A stretch of DNA of 64,000 nucleotides from positions 496,001-560,000 of the forward strand of contig NZ_JAUOTP010000001.1 in the NCBI RefSeq assembly GCF_030546695.1, written 5' to 3'. This document shows positions 1-9,900 of the stretch, piece after piece; positions within the stretch are counted from its first letter, which is position 1, and every line of letters starts with the position of its first letter. The notes under the pieces are model-generated. The model was given only the letters and a program-made list of their open reading frames with translations, made no database searches and was not told the origin of the DNA. Made by a program: the position numbers and the translations under genes. This stretch comes from Sphingomonas natans (GTDB lineage: Bacteria > Pseudomonadota > Alphaproteobacteria > Sphingomonadales > Sphingomonadaceae).

Positions 1-993
1 AAGATCGGCGATCCGAGCTTCAAGGACGAAGCGCGCAAATTGCTCGCCGCGGACGGCATCGCGGCCAATCTCGCCTCGATCAAGCGCATCTTCGAGCGCT
101 TTCTGACGTTCGGCGACGGCCCGACCGATGCGGTCATGGTCGACAATGCCGATTGGCTCGACGCGCTCGAATATATCCCGTTCCTGCGCGATGTCGGCCA
201 GCATTTCTCGGTCAACCGGATGCTGAGCTTCGACAGCGTCAAGCTGCGCCTCGATCGCGAGCAGTCGCTCTCGTTCCTCGAGTTCAACTACATGATCCTC
301 CAGGCTTATGATTTCCTGGAGCTGTCGCGCCGCGCGGGCTGTCGCCTGCAGATGGGCGGATCGGATCAGTGGGGCAATATCGTCAACGGGATCGAGCTGG
401 CCCGGCGCATGGACGGCCAGGAGGTGTTCGGCGTCACCACGCCGCTCATCACGACCGCCGACGGCGGCAAGATGGGCAAGACGATGGCCGGTGCGATCTG
501 GCTGCACGAGGATCAGCTGCCGCATTTCGATTATTGGCAATTCTGGCGCAACACCGACGATCGCGACGTCGGCCGCTTCCTGCGCCTGTTCACCGATCTG
601 CCGCTCGACGAGATCGCGCGGCTGGAGGCGCTGCCGGGTGCCGAGATCAACGAGGCGAAGAAGATCCTCGCCGACGAGGCGACCGCGATGTGCCGCGGGC
701 GCGGCGCGGCCTCGGTCGCCGCCGCCACCGCACGCGCCACGTTCGAGGAAGGCGGCGCGGGCGAGGATCTGCCCAAGCTCTCCGTGCCGACCGGCTCGAT
801 CCCGCTCATCCAGGCGCTGACCGTGCTCGGCCTTGCCGGCTCGAACGGCGAGGCGCGCCGCAAGATCGCCGAGGGCGCGGTCCGCCTCAACGATCTGCCG
901 ATCAAGGACGAGAAGTTCGAGATCCAGCTCGAAGCGGAAGCCAGCGTCAAGATCAGCCTCGGCAAGAAGCGCCACGCGCTGCTGACGCGCTGA
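1..993 (+). CDS. tyrS: Tyrosyl-tRNA synthetase, 5'-truncated by the window edge
   Basis: Class I aminoacyl-tRNA synthetase that charges tRNA-Tyr in the cytoplasm. The frame is open from base 1, so the N-terminal part with the HIGH motif lies outside the window. The tyrosine-binding GGSDQWGN motif is visible near base 355. A KMSKS-like loop reads KMGKT near base 470. The last 60 or so residues form an S4-like RNA-binding domain ([15 protein letters not shown]). This order matches the bacterial TyrS family. The stop is followed after 10 bases by a bestrophin-like gene on the same strand, so the two may be co-transcribed. Confidence 0.97.
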   Translation, partial: KIGDPSFKDEARKLLAADGIAANLASIKRIFERFLTFGDGPTDAVMVDNADWLDALEYIPFLRDVGQHFSVNRMLSFDSVKLRLDREQSLSFLEFNYMILQAYDFLELSRRAGCRLQMGGSDQWGNIVNGIELARRMDGQEVFGVTTPLITTADGGKMGKTMAGAIWLHEDQLPHFDYWQFWRNTDDRDVGRFLRLFTDLPLDEIARLEALPGAEINEAKKILADEATAMCRGRGAASVAAATARATFEEGGAGEDLPKLSVPTGSIPLIQALTVLGLAGSNGEARRKIAEGAVRLNDLPIKDEKFEIQLEAEASVKISLGKKRHALLTR

Positions 994-1003
994 GCCGCCC
1001 CCG

Positions 1004-1882
1004 ATGATCGTCGCCAGCGTCCCCAATGTGAAGACCATCGTGCGCGAGGTCTGGAAGCCGCTGGTCGTGCTGATCGTCTGGGACGTGGCGGTGACCGTCT
1101 TCTACGTGATCTCGCCGTTCAAGGCCCCGTCCCTGCCGCTGACCCTCTTCGGCTCGGCGCTGGCCTTGTTCCTCGGCTTCCGCAGCAATTCGGCCTATCA
1201 GCGCTGGTGGGAAGGCCGCGTGCTGTGGGGCGCGCTGATCAACGCCTCGCGCAGCCTCGCGCGCAACGCGATCGCCTTCCTCGGCCGCGACGATCCGCGC
1301 GCCCGCGCGATCATCCTCCAGCAGATCGCCTATGTTCACGCGCTGCGCTGCCAGCTCCGCCGCCAGCCGCTCGACGAGAAGGTCTATGCGTTCGTGCCCA
1401 AGGACGAGGCCGAGGCGCTGCTCCAGACGCAGAACCCGGCCAACAGCCTGCTGGAAGGCACGGGCCGGCGCGTCGCCGATGCGCTCCGCGCAGGGCAGAT
1501 CGACACGATCCAGCAGGTCCACCTTGATGCGATCCTCGTCGATGTCGCCAATGCGCAGGGCGGGATGGAGCGGCTCAAGAACACGCCTTTGCCCAATCAA
1601 TATCGCTTCGTGCCGGCCTTGTTCACGCGGCTCTTCTGCCTGCTGCTGCCGATCGGTCTGGTGGAAACGCTGGGCCTCGTCACGCCGATCGGATCGACGG
1701 TCGCGAGCCTGATGTTCCTCGCGGTCTTCGCGATCGGCGAGGATCTGACCGATCCGTTCGGCAACAGCGTCCACGATCTCCCGCTGTCGTCCATGTCCCG
1801 GACGGTCGAGGCCAATCTGCTGCAATCGCTGGGCGAGGAAGCGCCCCCGCCTTTGCTGCCCGACAATGGCGTGCTCTGGTAA
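1004..1882 (+). CDS. Bestrophin-like (UPF0187/YneE family) membrane protein, copy 1
   Basis: A 292-residue inner-membrane protein of the bestrophin/UPF0187 family, whose characterised members are anion or cation channels. Visible features are an N-terminal hydrophobic pair (LVVLIVWDVAVTVFYVI and LTLFGSALALFLGF), the family signature FRSNSAYQRWWEGR near residues 60-73, and a C-terminal hydrophobic pair around FTRLFCLLLPIGLVETLG. The segment before the C-terminus, DPFGNSVHDLPL, is also typical. It starts 10 bases after tyrS. A second copy of the same family lies about 1 kb downstream on the opposite strand and shares the N-terminal MIV..P motif. The substrate ion cannot be read from sequence. 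Confidence 0.88.
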   Translation: MIVASVPNVKTIVREVWKPLVVLIVWDVAVTVFYVISPFKAPSLPLTLFGSALALFLGFRSNSAYQRWWEGRVLWGALINASRSLARNAIAFLGRDDPRARAIILQQIAYVHALRCQLRRQPLDEKVYAFVPKDEAEALLQTQNPANSLLEGTGRRVADALRAGQIDTIQQVHLDAILVDVANAQGGMERLKNTPLPNQYRFVPALFTRLFCLLLPIGLVETLGLVTPIGSTVASLMFLAVFAIGEDLTDPFGNSVHDLPLSSMSRTVEANLLQSLGEEAPPPLLPDNGVLW

Positions 1883-1928
1883 CAGGCGCGATGGAACCGC
1901 TGCGCGGCCGATCGATTGACCAGGGATC

Positions 1929-2630
1929 GTGCTCCGCGTCCTGCCTCTGTCGCTGATCGATCTCACCCAGCCGCGGATCCTCGCGATCCTGTTCCGCTCG
2001 CTGTTCGTGACGTTGCTGATCTTCCTGGGGCTCGGCATCGGCGCGGTCTGGGCGCTCGACGGCGCGGATCCCTGCCTGTGGTGGAGCGGCCAGAGCTGCG
2101 AGTTCGGCCTGTCGGCGAGCGGGCTCGGCGCGCTGGTCATCACCGTGCTCGGCATCTGGCTGCTCTTTCCCGCCGTCGCGCTGGGCGTGATCGCGGCATA
2201 TTCCGATCGCATCGTCGCGACCGTCGAGGCGCTCCATTATCCCGACGCTGCAGCGGCCGCACGGCCCGCGGGCGTGGGCGGCGGCCTGGTCCTCGGGCTG
2301 CGCTCGGCGGGCCGGCTGCTCGTCTACAATCTGATCGCTCTGCCCTTCTACCTACTGCTGCTGGTCACGGGCGTAGGCACGATCGTGCTGTTCGTGCTCG
2401 TCAACGGCGTCGCGATCGGCCGCGATTTCGGCGAGATGGTCGCCGCGCGCCATGGCGACGGCCCGCTGCGCCGCGAATGGCTGCGCGCCACGCGCGGCGA
2501 ACGCGCCGCGATCGGCATCATCATCACCTCGCTCTTCCTCGTCCCCATCGTCAACCTCATCGCCCCCCTGCTCGGCGCGACGATGGCAACGCACCTGTTC
2601 CACCGGGACGCTAGCGCAACACCCCGTTGA
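1929..2630 (+). CDS. EI24/CysZ-like integral membrane protein
   Basis: A 233-residue polytopic membrane protein resembling the EI24 domain family that includes CysZ-like proteins. It has about four to five hydrophobic segments: LFRSLFVTLLIFLGLGIGAVW, LGALVITVLGIWLLFPAVALG, NLIALPFYLLLLVTGVGTIVLF, and a C-terminal segment ending in NLIAPLLGATMATHLFHR, which resembles the EI24 C-terminus. The start is a GTG at 1929 with a CAGGGA sequence just upstream. Its last 20 bases overlap the 3' end of the convergent second bestrophin gene. It lies between two bestrophin copies; a functional link is not established. The sulfate-uptake role of CysZ should not be transferred. Confidence 0.78.
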   Translation: MLRVLPLSLIDLTQPRILAILFRSLFVTLLIFLGLGIGAVWALDGADPCLWWSGQSCEFGLSASGLGALVITVLGIWLLFPAVALGVIAAYSDRIVATVEALHYPDAAAAARPAGVGGGLVLGLRSAGRLLVYNLIALPFYLLLLVTGVGTIVLFVLVNGVAIGRDFGEMVAARHGDGPLRREWLRATRGERAAIGIIITSLFLVPIVNLIAPLLGATMATHLFHRDASATPR

Positions 2631-3501
2631 CGGGCGCGAGCGGCTCCGGCGCGGGATCGCCGATCGCCTGCAGCAGATCGATCTCGATCGTCCGGCAGAT
2701 CGCGCCCAGCGGGATATCGTGAACCGTATTCGCGAAGGGATCGACGAGATCGTCGCCGATCCTGAGCGCGGCGAGGAACATCAGCCCCGCGACGGTCGAT
2801 CCGATCGGCGTGGCGATGCCCAACGCCTCGACCAGCCCGATCGGCAGCAGCAGGCAGAAGAGCCGGGTGAAGAATTCGGGGAAGAAGCGGAAGCCGTTGG
2901 GCAGCGGCGTATTCTTGATCCGCTCCATGCCGCCCTGCGCATTGGCGATATCGATCAGCACGCTCTCGATCCGCGACTGCTGGACGGTATCGATGTGCCC
3001 CTGCCGCTGCGCCTCGGCGATGCGCCGTCCGGTCCCGTCGAGCAGGCCGTTGGCGGCGTTGGTGCGCCCCAGTCCTTCCTGCGCTTCCTCCGGGCTCAAT
3101 CGCCGCAGGATTTCGGGCGCGGGATCCTGCCGGCGCAGCTGGCAGCGCAAGGCGTTCACATAGGCGATCTGACGCAGCACGATCGTGCGCCGCAGATCGC
3201 GCGTCGCGGGTCCGTCGACGCCGAGGAACGCAGTCGTCGCGCGCGCCAGGCTGCGCGAGCTGTTGACCATCGCCCCCCACAGGATGCGCCCCTCCCACCA
3301 GCGCTGATAGGCCGAGTTGCTCTTGAAGCCGAGGAACAGCGCCAGCACCGTCCCGAACAGAGTCAGCGGCAGCGCCGGCGCGTGGAACGGCATGATGAAA
3401 TAGAAAGCGGTGACGGCGACGTCCCACAGGAACAGGACGCTCAGCACCTTCCAGACATCGGCGACGATCTGGCGGATCCGGGGTATGCGTTCGACGATCA
3501 T
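2611..3501 (-). CDS. Bestrophin-like (UPF0187/YneE family) membrane protein, copy 2
   Basis: A 296-residue paralogue of the gene at 1004-1882. It has the same signature FKSNSAYQRWWEGR, the same NTPLPNGFRFFPEFFTRLFCLLLPIGLVEALG core and the same tail DPFANTVHDIPLG. I chose the ATG at 3501 because the resulting N-terminus, MIVERIPRIRQIV, aligns with MIVASVPNVKTIV of copy 1. The frame stays open up to an ATG at 3576, which would add 25 non-conserved residues. The two copies converge on the EI24-like gene, consistent with duplication and inversion. It is likely an inner-membrane ion channel of unknown selectivity. Confidence 0.85.
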   Translation of the reverse strand: MIVERIPRIRQIVADVWKVLSVLFLWDVAVTAFYFIMPFHAPALPLTLFGTVLALFLGFKSNSAYQRWWEGRILWGAMVNSSRSLARATTAFLGVDGPATRDLRRTIVLRQIAYVNALRCQLRRQDPAPEILRRLSPEEAQEGLGRTNAANGLLDGTGRRIAEAQRQGHIDTVQQSRIESVLIDIANAQGGMERIKNTPLPNGFRFFPEFFTRLFCLLLPIGLVEALGIATPIGSTVAGLMFLAALRIGDDLVDPFANTVHDIPLGAICRTIEIDLLQAIGDPAPEPLAPVNGVLR

Positions 3502-3565
3502 CGATTTCGAGCTCGGTGGCGAAGGGCGGTGGAAAGGCAGCGCGCGGGCGCGCTCCAGCGGAACA

Positions 3566-3778
3566 TCAATCCCCATCGGTCGACGCTTCGTCCGAGACGC
3601 CCGATGCGACCATGCGCAGGCCGAGCAGCCCGACCATCAGCGCCGCGCGCGAAGCGGCGATCATCGTCTGCGGCGTTTCGGTAAGGTGCGTCGCAAACAG
3701 CAAGGCGATGCCGACGAACAAGGCGCTCGCGACGAGCAGCAGGCGCCAATGCAGGCGGCGGGCGGCAGTGAGGATCAT
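3566..3778 (-). CDS. Small two-helix membrane protein, unknown function
   Basis: A 70-residue protein with two hydrophobic helices, LLLVASALFVGIALLFATH and a second around AALMVGLLGLRMVASG, followed by an acidic tail. The frame is open further upstream, but I chose the ATG at 3778. A GGAG sits about 8 bases before it and the residues upstream of it look like random GC-rich, Arg-rich translation. It lies just upstream of bestrophin copy 2 on the same strand, so the two may be co-transcribed. I do not recognise a family. Confidence 0.55.
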   Translation of the reverse strand: MILTAARRLHWRLLLVASALFVGIALLFATHLTETPQTMIAASRAALMVGLLGLRMVASGVSDEASTDGD

Positions 3779-4024
3779 GCGGGACTCCGGCCGGGATCGG
3801 TGCCGCTCGCGAACGAAACGACGGGCTCTCTCTCCGGTGCATCCCGCTCGTGACGGCGGGCATGGGAGGCCAGATCGCCAGTTCGGTCGCCCGCGCCAAG
3901 GCCGAGCGGCACGCGCGCAAGCATTCCTGCCGCGCCGGACACGCTCGGAAAGATAAGGGCTCCGGAGCCACGCCGCAGCAACGTCCGGACATCGCAACGT
4001 GACGAAGCATGTCCGCCCGCCGGC

Positions 4025-6085
4025 TCAGCCCGAGCGCAGCAGCCCCACCGCGGCGTCACGCTCGAACAGATAGAGCGCGATCCGCGCCGCCTGCCCGCGC
4101 GGCCCTTCCAGCCCGCCGTCGCGATCGACGAGCAGGCAGGCGTCGTCGGTCGCGGTCTCGATCAGCGCCTGCACCTGCTCCGGGCTCGCGAGCCGGAACG
4201 CCGCCTCGCCCGACTGGCGCGTGCCGAGGATCTCGCCCGCGCCGCGCAGGCGCAGATCCTCCTCGGCGATGCGGAAGCCGTCATTGCTCTCGCGCAGCAG
4301 CGCGAGGCGTGCGCGCGCCGTCTCGCCTAGGATCCCGCCGCGAAGCAGGATGCAGACCGAGCGCCCCTCGCCCCGCCCGACCCGCCCGCGCAACTGGTGG
4401 AGCTGGGCGAGGCCGAAGCGGTCGGCATGCTCGATGATCATCAATGTCGAATTGGGCACGTCGACGCCGACCTCGATCACCGTCGTCGCAACCAGCACGC
4501 CGATCCGGCCGGAAGCGAAGGCCTCCATCGCCTGATCCTTTTCCGGGCCCTTCATCCGCCCATGGATCAGCCCGACCTTGTCGCCGAAGCGCGCCTTCAA
4601 AGCGATCGCGCGACTTTCGGCGGCGGCGAGGTCGCTCGCCTCATTCTCCTCGACGAGCGGGCACACCCAATAAGCCTGCCCGCCCGCGGCGAGATGCCGG
4701 CCGAGCCCGTCGACGACCTCGTTCAGCCTGTCCTCCGAGATGACGCGCGTCTCGATCGGCTGGCGGCCGGGCGGGCGCTCGTCGAGCCGGCTCACGTCCA
4801 TCTCGCCATATTGGCTGAGCGTCAGCGTGCGCGGGATCGGCGTCGCGGTCATCGCCAGCAGATGCGGCGGACGCTCGGCCTTCTGGGTCAGCAGCATCCG
4901 CTGCGCGACGCCGAAGCGATGCTGCTCGTCGATCACGACGAGGCCGAGCTTCCGATAGGCCACCGCCTCCTGGAAAATGGCGTGCGTGCCGACGAGGATG
5001 TCGATCGATCCGTCGGCGAGCCCCATCATCGTCGCCTCGCGGACGCGGCCCTTGTCGCGCCCGGTCAGCACCGCGACGTTGACGGGCAGGCCGCCGAGCT
5101 GGCGCGACAGCGTCTCGTAATGCTGGCGCGCAAGGATCTCGGTCGGCGCGAGCATCGCCGCCTGTGCGCCGGCCTCGACCGCGACCAGCATCGCCATCAG
5201 CGCGACGAGCGTCTTGCCCGCGCCGACATCGCCCTGCAGCAGCCGCAGCATCGGCGTCGCCTGCGCGAGATCCCCCTCGATCTCGCCGATCGAGCGCGTC
5301 TGCGCGCCGGTCGGCAAGTAAAGCAGCTTCAGCGCGTCGCGCAGCCGGCCATCTCCTGCGAGCGGCAGCCCCCGGCGGCGGCGCGAACTTGCCCGCACGA
5401 GCATCAACGCGAGCTGATTGGCGAAAATCTCGTCATAAGCGAGCCGCTCCTGCGCGATCCGGTCGCTGGGATCCGCGTGGAGCCGCGTCACCGCCTCGCG
5501 CCAGGCGGGCCAGCCGCGCGTGGCGAGCAGGCTCGGCTCGATCCATTCGGGCAGATCGGGCATCCGTTCGGCCGCCGCCTCGATCAGGCTCGCCAGCCGC
5601 TTGTTCGATAGCCCCTCGGACAGCGGATAGACCGCCTCGCGCGCGGGCAGCGCCTTCGCCTCCTCGAGCGCCATCACCTCGGGATGGACGATCTGGAGCC
5701 ACTGGTCGTAGCGCTCCAGCTTGCCGCTGATCGTACGCGGCTCGCCGAGCGGCAGCAATTTCTTCGCGTAGCCGGACCCGCTCCGGAAGAAGACCAAAGC
5801 GACAACGTTGCCGGCCGCATCGGTCGCGACGACGCGCGCCGGCGCCCGCGCCGAGCCGCCGAGCCGATATTCGGTCGGGGTGACGACGGTGGTGACGATC
5901 TGGCCGACATCCGCCTCGTCGAACTCCGCGACCGTCTTGCGATCGATCCAGCCCGTCGGCAGGTGAAACAGCAGATCGCGCACGCGCGCCAGACCCAGCC
6001 GCGCGAGCGGCTTGGCGAGCGCCGGTCCGACGCCTTTCAGGGCCTCGATTTCGGTGAAGAGCGGGTGAAGTATGTCCGGCCGCAA
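4025..6085 (-). CDS. recG: ATP-dependent DNA helicase RecG
   Basis: A 686-residue RecG, the branch-migrating helicase that remodels stalled replication forks and Holliday junctions. In order it shows an N-terminal wedge/OB domain (ALKGVGPALAKPLARLGL, residues 15-32), Walker A GDVGAGKT, the DEAH-like box DEQH in VIDEQHRFGV, motif III TATPIPRTL, and motifs V-VI in NSTLMIIEHADRFGLAQLHQ followed by RGRVGR. Length is normal for the family. The C-terminal TRG region is shared with Mfd, encoded about 0.9 kb away on the other strand. The 246 bases between its stop and the small membrane protein contain only a 12-base perfect palindrome at 3958-3969. Confidence 0.97.
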   Translation of the reverse strand: MRPDILHPLFTEIEALKGVGPALAKPLARLGLARVRDLLFHLPTGWIDRKTVAEFDEADVGQIVTTVVTPTEYRLGGSARAPARVVATDAAGNVVALVFFRSGSGYAKKLLPLGEPRTISGKLERYDQWLQIVHPEVMALEEAKALPAREAVYPLSEGLSNKRLASLIEAAAERMPDLPEWIEPSLLATRGWPAWREAVTRLHADPSDRIAQERLAYDEIFANQLALMLVRASSRRRRGLPLAGDGRLRDALKLLYLPTGAQTRSIGEIEGDLAQATPMLRLLQGDVGAGKTLVALMAMLVAVEAGAQAAMLAPTEILARQHYETLSRQLGGLPVNVAVLTGRDKGRVREATMMGLADGSIDILVGTHAIFQEAVAYRKLGLVVIDEQHRFGVAQRMLLTQKAERPPHLLAMTATPIPRTLTLSQYGEMDVSRLDERPPGRQPIETRVISEDRLNEVVDGLGRHLAAGGQAYWVCPLVEENEASDLAAAESRAIALKARFGDKVGLIHGRMKGPEKDQAMEAFASGRIGVLVATTVIEVGVDVPNSTLMIIEHADRFGLAQLHQLRGRVGRGEGRSVCILLRGGILGETARARLALLRESNDGFRIAEEDLRLRGAGEILGTRQSGEAAFRLASPEQVQALIETATDDACLLVDRDGGLEGPRGQAARIALYLFERDAAVGLLRSG

Positions 6086-6106
6086 GCGCTGCCCAAACCC
6101 GTATCG

Positions 6107-6490
6107 TCAGTCGGTCAGCCAGACGAGATCGAAACGGCCGCCCTTCCAGATCGCGACGCCGTCCGATGCCTCGCGATAGCCGAAGGCAAGCTCGTTGCCC
6201 TTGAGATGGACGCGCGGCCGATCGCAACGCACGCCGCGCGTGCCGAGCCCCTTGCCGCATGCGGTCGCGAACTCGCCGCCCTGCGCCTTGCCGAGATAGA
6301 AATTGGCCGGATCGGCGAGCGACATCAGGAAGAGCGGCTTGCCCGCGTCCGCGCCCCGCCGGATCATCACGCGATAGCCTTCGGCCGCCTTCACCAGCTC
6401 GGCCGTGTCGCGCTTGCCGTCATGATCGAAATCGCCCGTCACGGACGGCAGAGCGGCCAGCGACAATGCGGCGGCGAGAAACGGTATCAT
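6107..6490 (-). CDS. Small secreted protein with an EF-hand-like Asp loop, unknown function
   Basis: A 127-residue protein beginning with a short signal-like hydrophobic segment (MIPFLAAALSLAALPSVTG). It is followed at once by DFDHDGKRDTAEL, an Asp-rich loop like those in FG-GAP or dockerin/EF-hand calcium-binding repeats. Two Cys (in TACGKGLG and VRCDRP) could form a disulfide, consistent with export. It sits 21 bases upstream of recG on the same strand. The predicted location is the periplasm. No catalytic motif is visible and function is unknown. Confidence 0.7.
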   Translation of the reverse strand: MIPFLAAALSLAALPSVTGDFDHDGKRDTAELVKAAEGYRVMIRRGADAGKPLFLMSLADPANFYLGKAQGGEFATACGKGLGTRGVRCDRPRVHLKGNELAFGYREASDGVAIWKGGRFDLVWLTD

Positions 6491-6668
6491 TCAGCGTGCC
6501 CCGGCGATGGAAAGCCGTCGCGATAACTACCCGCGCCCCGATCGAAGCGCAACAAACGAGACGCCGGCGACCATTGTTTCCCCGGGCCGACCCCCTTAGA
6601 TGTCGCGGCCGCACTCCCCTCAACCGGCGCCGCAAAGCGGCTGCCGGCCGCACCGCATTGGACCCAAG

Positions 6669-6935
6669 ATGGACCGCGATACCCGCCTCAAGCGCCTGCG
6701 CTTCCGCGCCTGGCATCGCGGCACGAAGGAGGCCGATCTCATGATCGGCGGCTTCTTCGATCATTGCGGGCAGGATTGGAGCGAGGCCGAGATCGCCTGG
6801 TTCGAGGATTTTCTCGAGGAACAGGATGTCGACATCATGGCCTGGGCGATGCGCGTGCAGCCGATCCCGACACGCTGGCAGGGGCCGATGATCGATCGGC
6901 TGTGCGTGCTCGATTTCGTCAAGGTCGAGAAGTAG
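6669..6935 (+). CDS. sdhE: FAD assembly factor SdhE (succinate dehydrogenase assembly factor 2)
   Basis: An 88-residue SdhE/YgfY/SDHAF2 family protein that promotes covalent FAD attachment to the flavoprotein subunit of succinate dehydrogenase. The diagnostic RGxxE motif appears as HRGTKEADL near residues 16-24. The helical core WSEAEIAWFEDFLEEQDVDIMAW is typical, and length matches the family. The frame is open from 6600, but the ATG at 6669 gives the conserved N-terminus MDRDTRLKRLRFRAWHRG. Its stop is 4 bases before mfd, so the two are probably co-transcribed. Confidence 0.93.
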   Translation: MDRDTRLKRLRFRAWHRGTKEADLMIGGFFDHCGQDWSEAEIAWFEDFLEEQDVDIMAWAMRVQPIPTRWQGPMIDRLCVLDFVKVEK

Positions 6936-6939
6936 GCGC

Positions 6940-9900
6940 ATGGCCGATGTATCGCGCATCCTGAAAGCCGGCGAGGCGCTGACGCTCGCGGGCGCGCCGA
7001 CGGGCTTCCTCCCCTGGCTGATGGCCGATCTCGCGCGCGCCGCGGTCAAGAACGGCAAGGGCGGCCGCGCCGTCTTCGTCGCTCCCGACGAGATCGGGAT
7101 GCGCGCGGTGGCGGAGGCCGCGCGCTTCTTCGCGCCCGAGGTCGAGACGATCACCTTCCCGGCCTGGGACTGTCTGGCCTATGACCGCGCCTCGCCCTCG
7201 CTGCGCGCGACGTCGGAGCGGCTGGCCGCGCTCCACATGCTCCAGCACAAGGTGACGGCGCCGCAGCTGCTTGTCACCACAGTGAACGCAATCACGCAGC
7301 GGACGCTGACGCCGTTCCGCATCCGCCAGCTCGCGGCGACGCTCGCGCCGGGCGAGCGGATCGATCGCGATGCGCTCGCCGAATTGCTGCAGGCGAACGG
7401 CTATGTCCGCACCGATACGGTGCACGAAGCCGGCGAATATGCGGTGCGCGGCGGGCTCGTCGATCTGTTTCCGTCGGGCGAAAGTCGCGCGCTCCGCCTC
7501 GACTTCTTCGGCGACGAGATCGAGAGCCTGCGCCAGTTCTCGGCGGACGACCAAAGGACGACAGCGCGGATCGAGGGCTTCACCCTGCTCCCCGCCTCCG
7601 AAGCTCTGCTCGACGCCGAGAGCATCAAGCGCTTCCGCACGCGCTATCGCGAGAAGTTCGGCGCCAACGCCACCGGCGACCCGCTGTACCAGGCCGTCTC
7701 CGAAGGACGCCGCCTCTCGGGCATGGAGCATTGGCTGCCGATGTTCGAGGAGAAGCTGTCCAGCCTCTTCGACCATCTCTCGCCCGATGACCTGATCGTC
7801 CGCGATCATGGCGCGGACGGCGCGGCCGAGGCGCGGTTCGCCGCGGTGCTCGACTATCACGAGAATCGCGTTCGCGCGCTCAAGTCGGATCCGGGCAGCT
7901 ATCGCCCGCTCGCGCCGTCCGATCTGTACCTGATGCAGCGCGAATGGACCGAGACGGTCGCAGACCGCCCGATCCACCTCGTCACGCCGTTCCATGAGCC
8001 CGAGAGCGATCGCGTGATCGATTTCGGCGTCGATCCCGCGCGCGATTTCGCACCCGAGCGCGCGCAGAACGCCAACGTCTACGATGCGGTGGTCGAGCAT
8101 CTCGGCAAGCTCGCCATGACCAAGCGCAAGGTCGTGCTTGCCAGCTATTCGGCCGGCGCGCGCGAGCGGCTGAAGGGCCTGCTCGCCGATCACGGCCTCG
8201 ACTCCGCGATGTTCGCGGATGACTGGCAGGATGCGCTCGGCCGCGCCTTCAAGCCCGGCACGACCGCGCTCGCGGTGCTGCCGCTCGATCACGGTTTCAC
8301 GACGCCCGATGTCGCGCTGCTGACCGAACAGGACATGCTGGGCGACCGGCTCGTCCGCCGCCAGAAAAGGCGCAAGTCGACCGACGCGTTTCTCGCCGAA
8401 CTGGCGACGCTTTCGCCCGGCGACCTCGTCGTCCATGCCGATCACGGCATCGGCAAATATGAGGGGCTGACGCAGATCCCGGTTTCGAAGGTGCCGCACG
8501 ATTGCGTCGCGCTTTCCTATGCCGGCGGCGACAAGCTCTACGTCCCCGTCGAGAATCTCGAAGTCCTGTCGCGCTACGGCTCCGAGGAAGGCGCGTCGCT
8601 CGATCGGCTTGGCGGCGAGGCGTGGCAGCGCCGCAAATCGAAGATGAAGGAGCGGATCCGCGAGATTGCGGGCGAGCTCATCGCCACCGCCGCGCTGCGC
8701 GCGTTGCGCGCCGCCGACATCGCGCAACCCGACGCCGCCTACAACGCCTTCGTCGATCGCTTTCCGTATCAGGAGACCGACGATCAGGATCGCGCGATCG
8801 GCGATGTGCTCGACGATCTCGCTGCGGGCAAGCCGATGGACCGGCTCGTCTGCGGCGATGTCGGCTTCGGCAAGACAGAGATCGCGCTGCGCGCCGCCTT
8901 CGTCGCGGCGATGGCCGGCTTCCAGGTGACGATCGTCTGCCCGACGACCCTGCTCGCCCGCCAGCATTACAGCTCGTTCCAAGAGCGCTTCCGCGGCTTC
9001 CCGATCAACATCGGTCGCCTCTCCCGCCTCGTTCCCGCCGCTGAGGCGAAGCGCACGAAAGAGGGGCTCGCCGACGGCACGATCGACATCGTCATCGGCA
9101 CGCACGCCGTCCTCGCCAAGGGGATCGAATTCAAGCGCCTGGGTCTCGTCGTCGTCGATGAGGAGCAGCGCTTCGGCGTCGTCCACAAGGAGCGGTTGAA
9201 GGCGCTCAAGACCGACGTCCACCAGCTGACGCTCACCGCGACGCCGATTCCGCGAACATTGCAGATGGCGATGTCGGGCCTGCGCGAACTGTCGGTGCTG
9301 CAGACCCCGCCGGTCGATCGCCTTGCCGTGCGCACCTATGTGGCGCCGTGGGATCCGGTCGTGATCCGCGAGGCTTTGCTGCGCGAACATTATCGCGGGG
9401 GGCAGAGCTTCTTCATCGCCCCGCGCGTCGCCGACCTGCCCGACATCGAGGAGTTCCTGCGCAAGGAAGTCCCCGAAGTCCGCTACGTCGTCGCGCACGG
9501 GCAGATGGCGGCGGGCGAGGTCGAGGAGCGGATGTCCGCTTTCTACGACAAGAAGTTCGAGGTGCTCGTCTCGACGACGATCATCGAGAGCGGGCTGGAC
9601 ATCCCGTCCGCCAACACGATGATCGTCCACCGCGCGGATCGCTTCGGGCTGGCGCAGCTCTATCAGATCCGCGGTCGCGTGGGTCGGGCGAAGACGCGCG
9701 CTTATGCCTATCTGACGACGCCACCCAACCGCCAGATCACCGAGACCGCCGCCAAGCGGCTCCACATCCTGTCGAACCTCGACACGCTCGGCGCAGGCTT
9801 CCAGCTCGCCAGCCACGATCTCGACATTCGCGGCGCGGGCAATCTGCTCGGCGACGAGCAATCGGGGCATATCAAGGAGGTCGGCTTCGAACTCTACCAG

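Noticed and set aside
3779-4024. Possible extra gene between recG and the small membrane protein
   Set aside because: The frames there are Arg-rich and lack ribosome sites. Only a short palindrome (3958-3969) is visible.
6919-9870. A 983-codon open frame antisense to mfd
   Set aside because: Arg/Asp/Ala-rich shadow of a GC-rich gene. Mfd is certain on the other strand and this frame shows no family motif.
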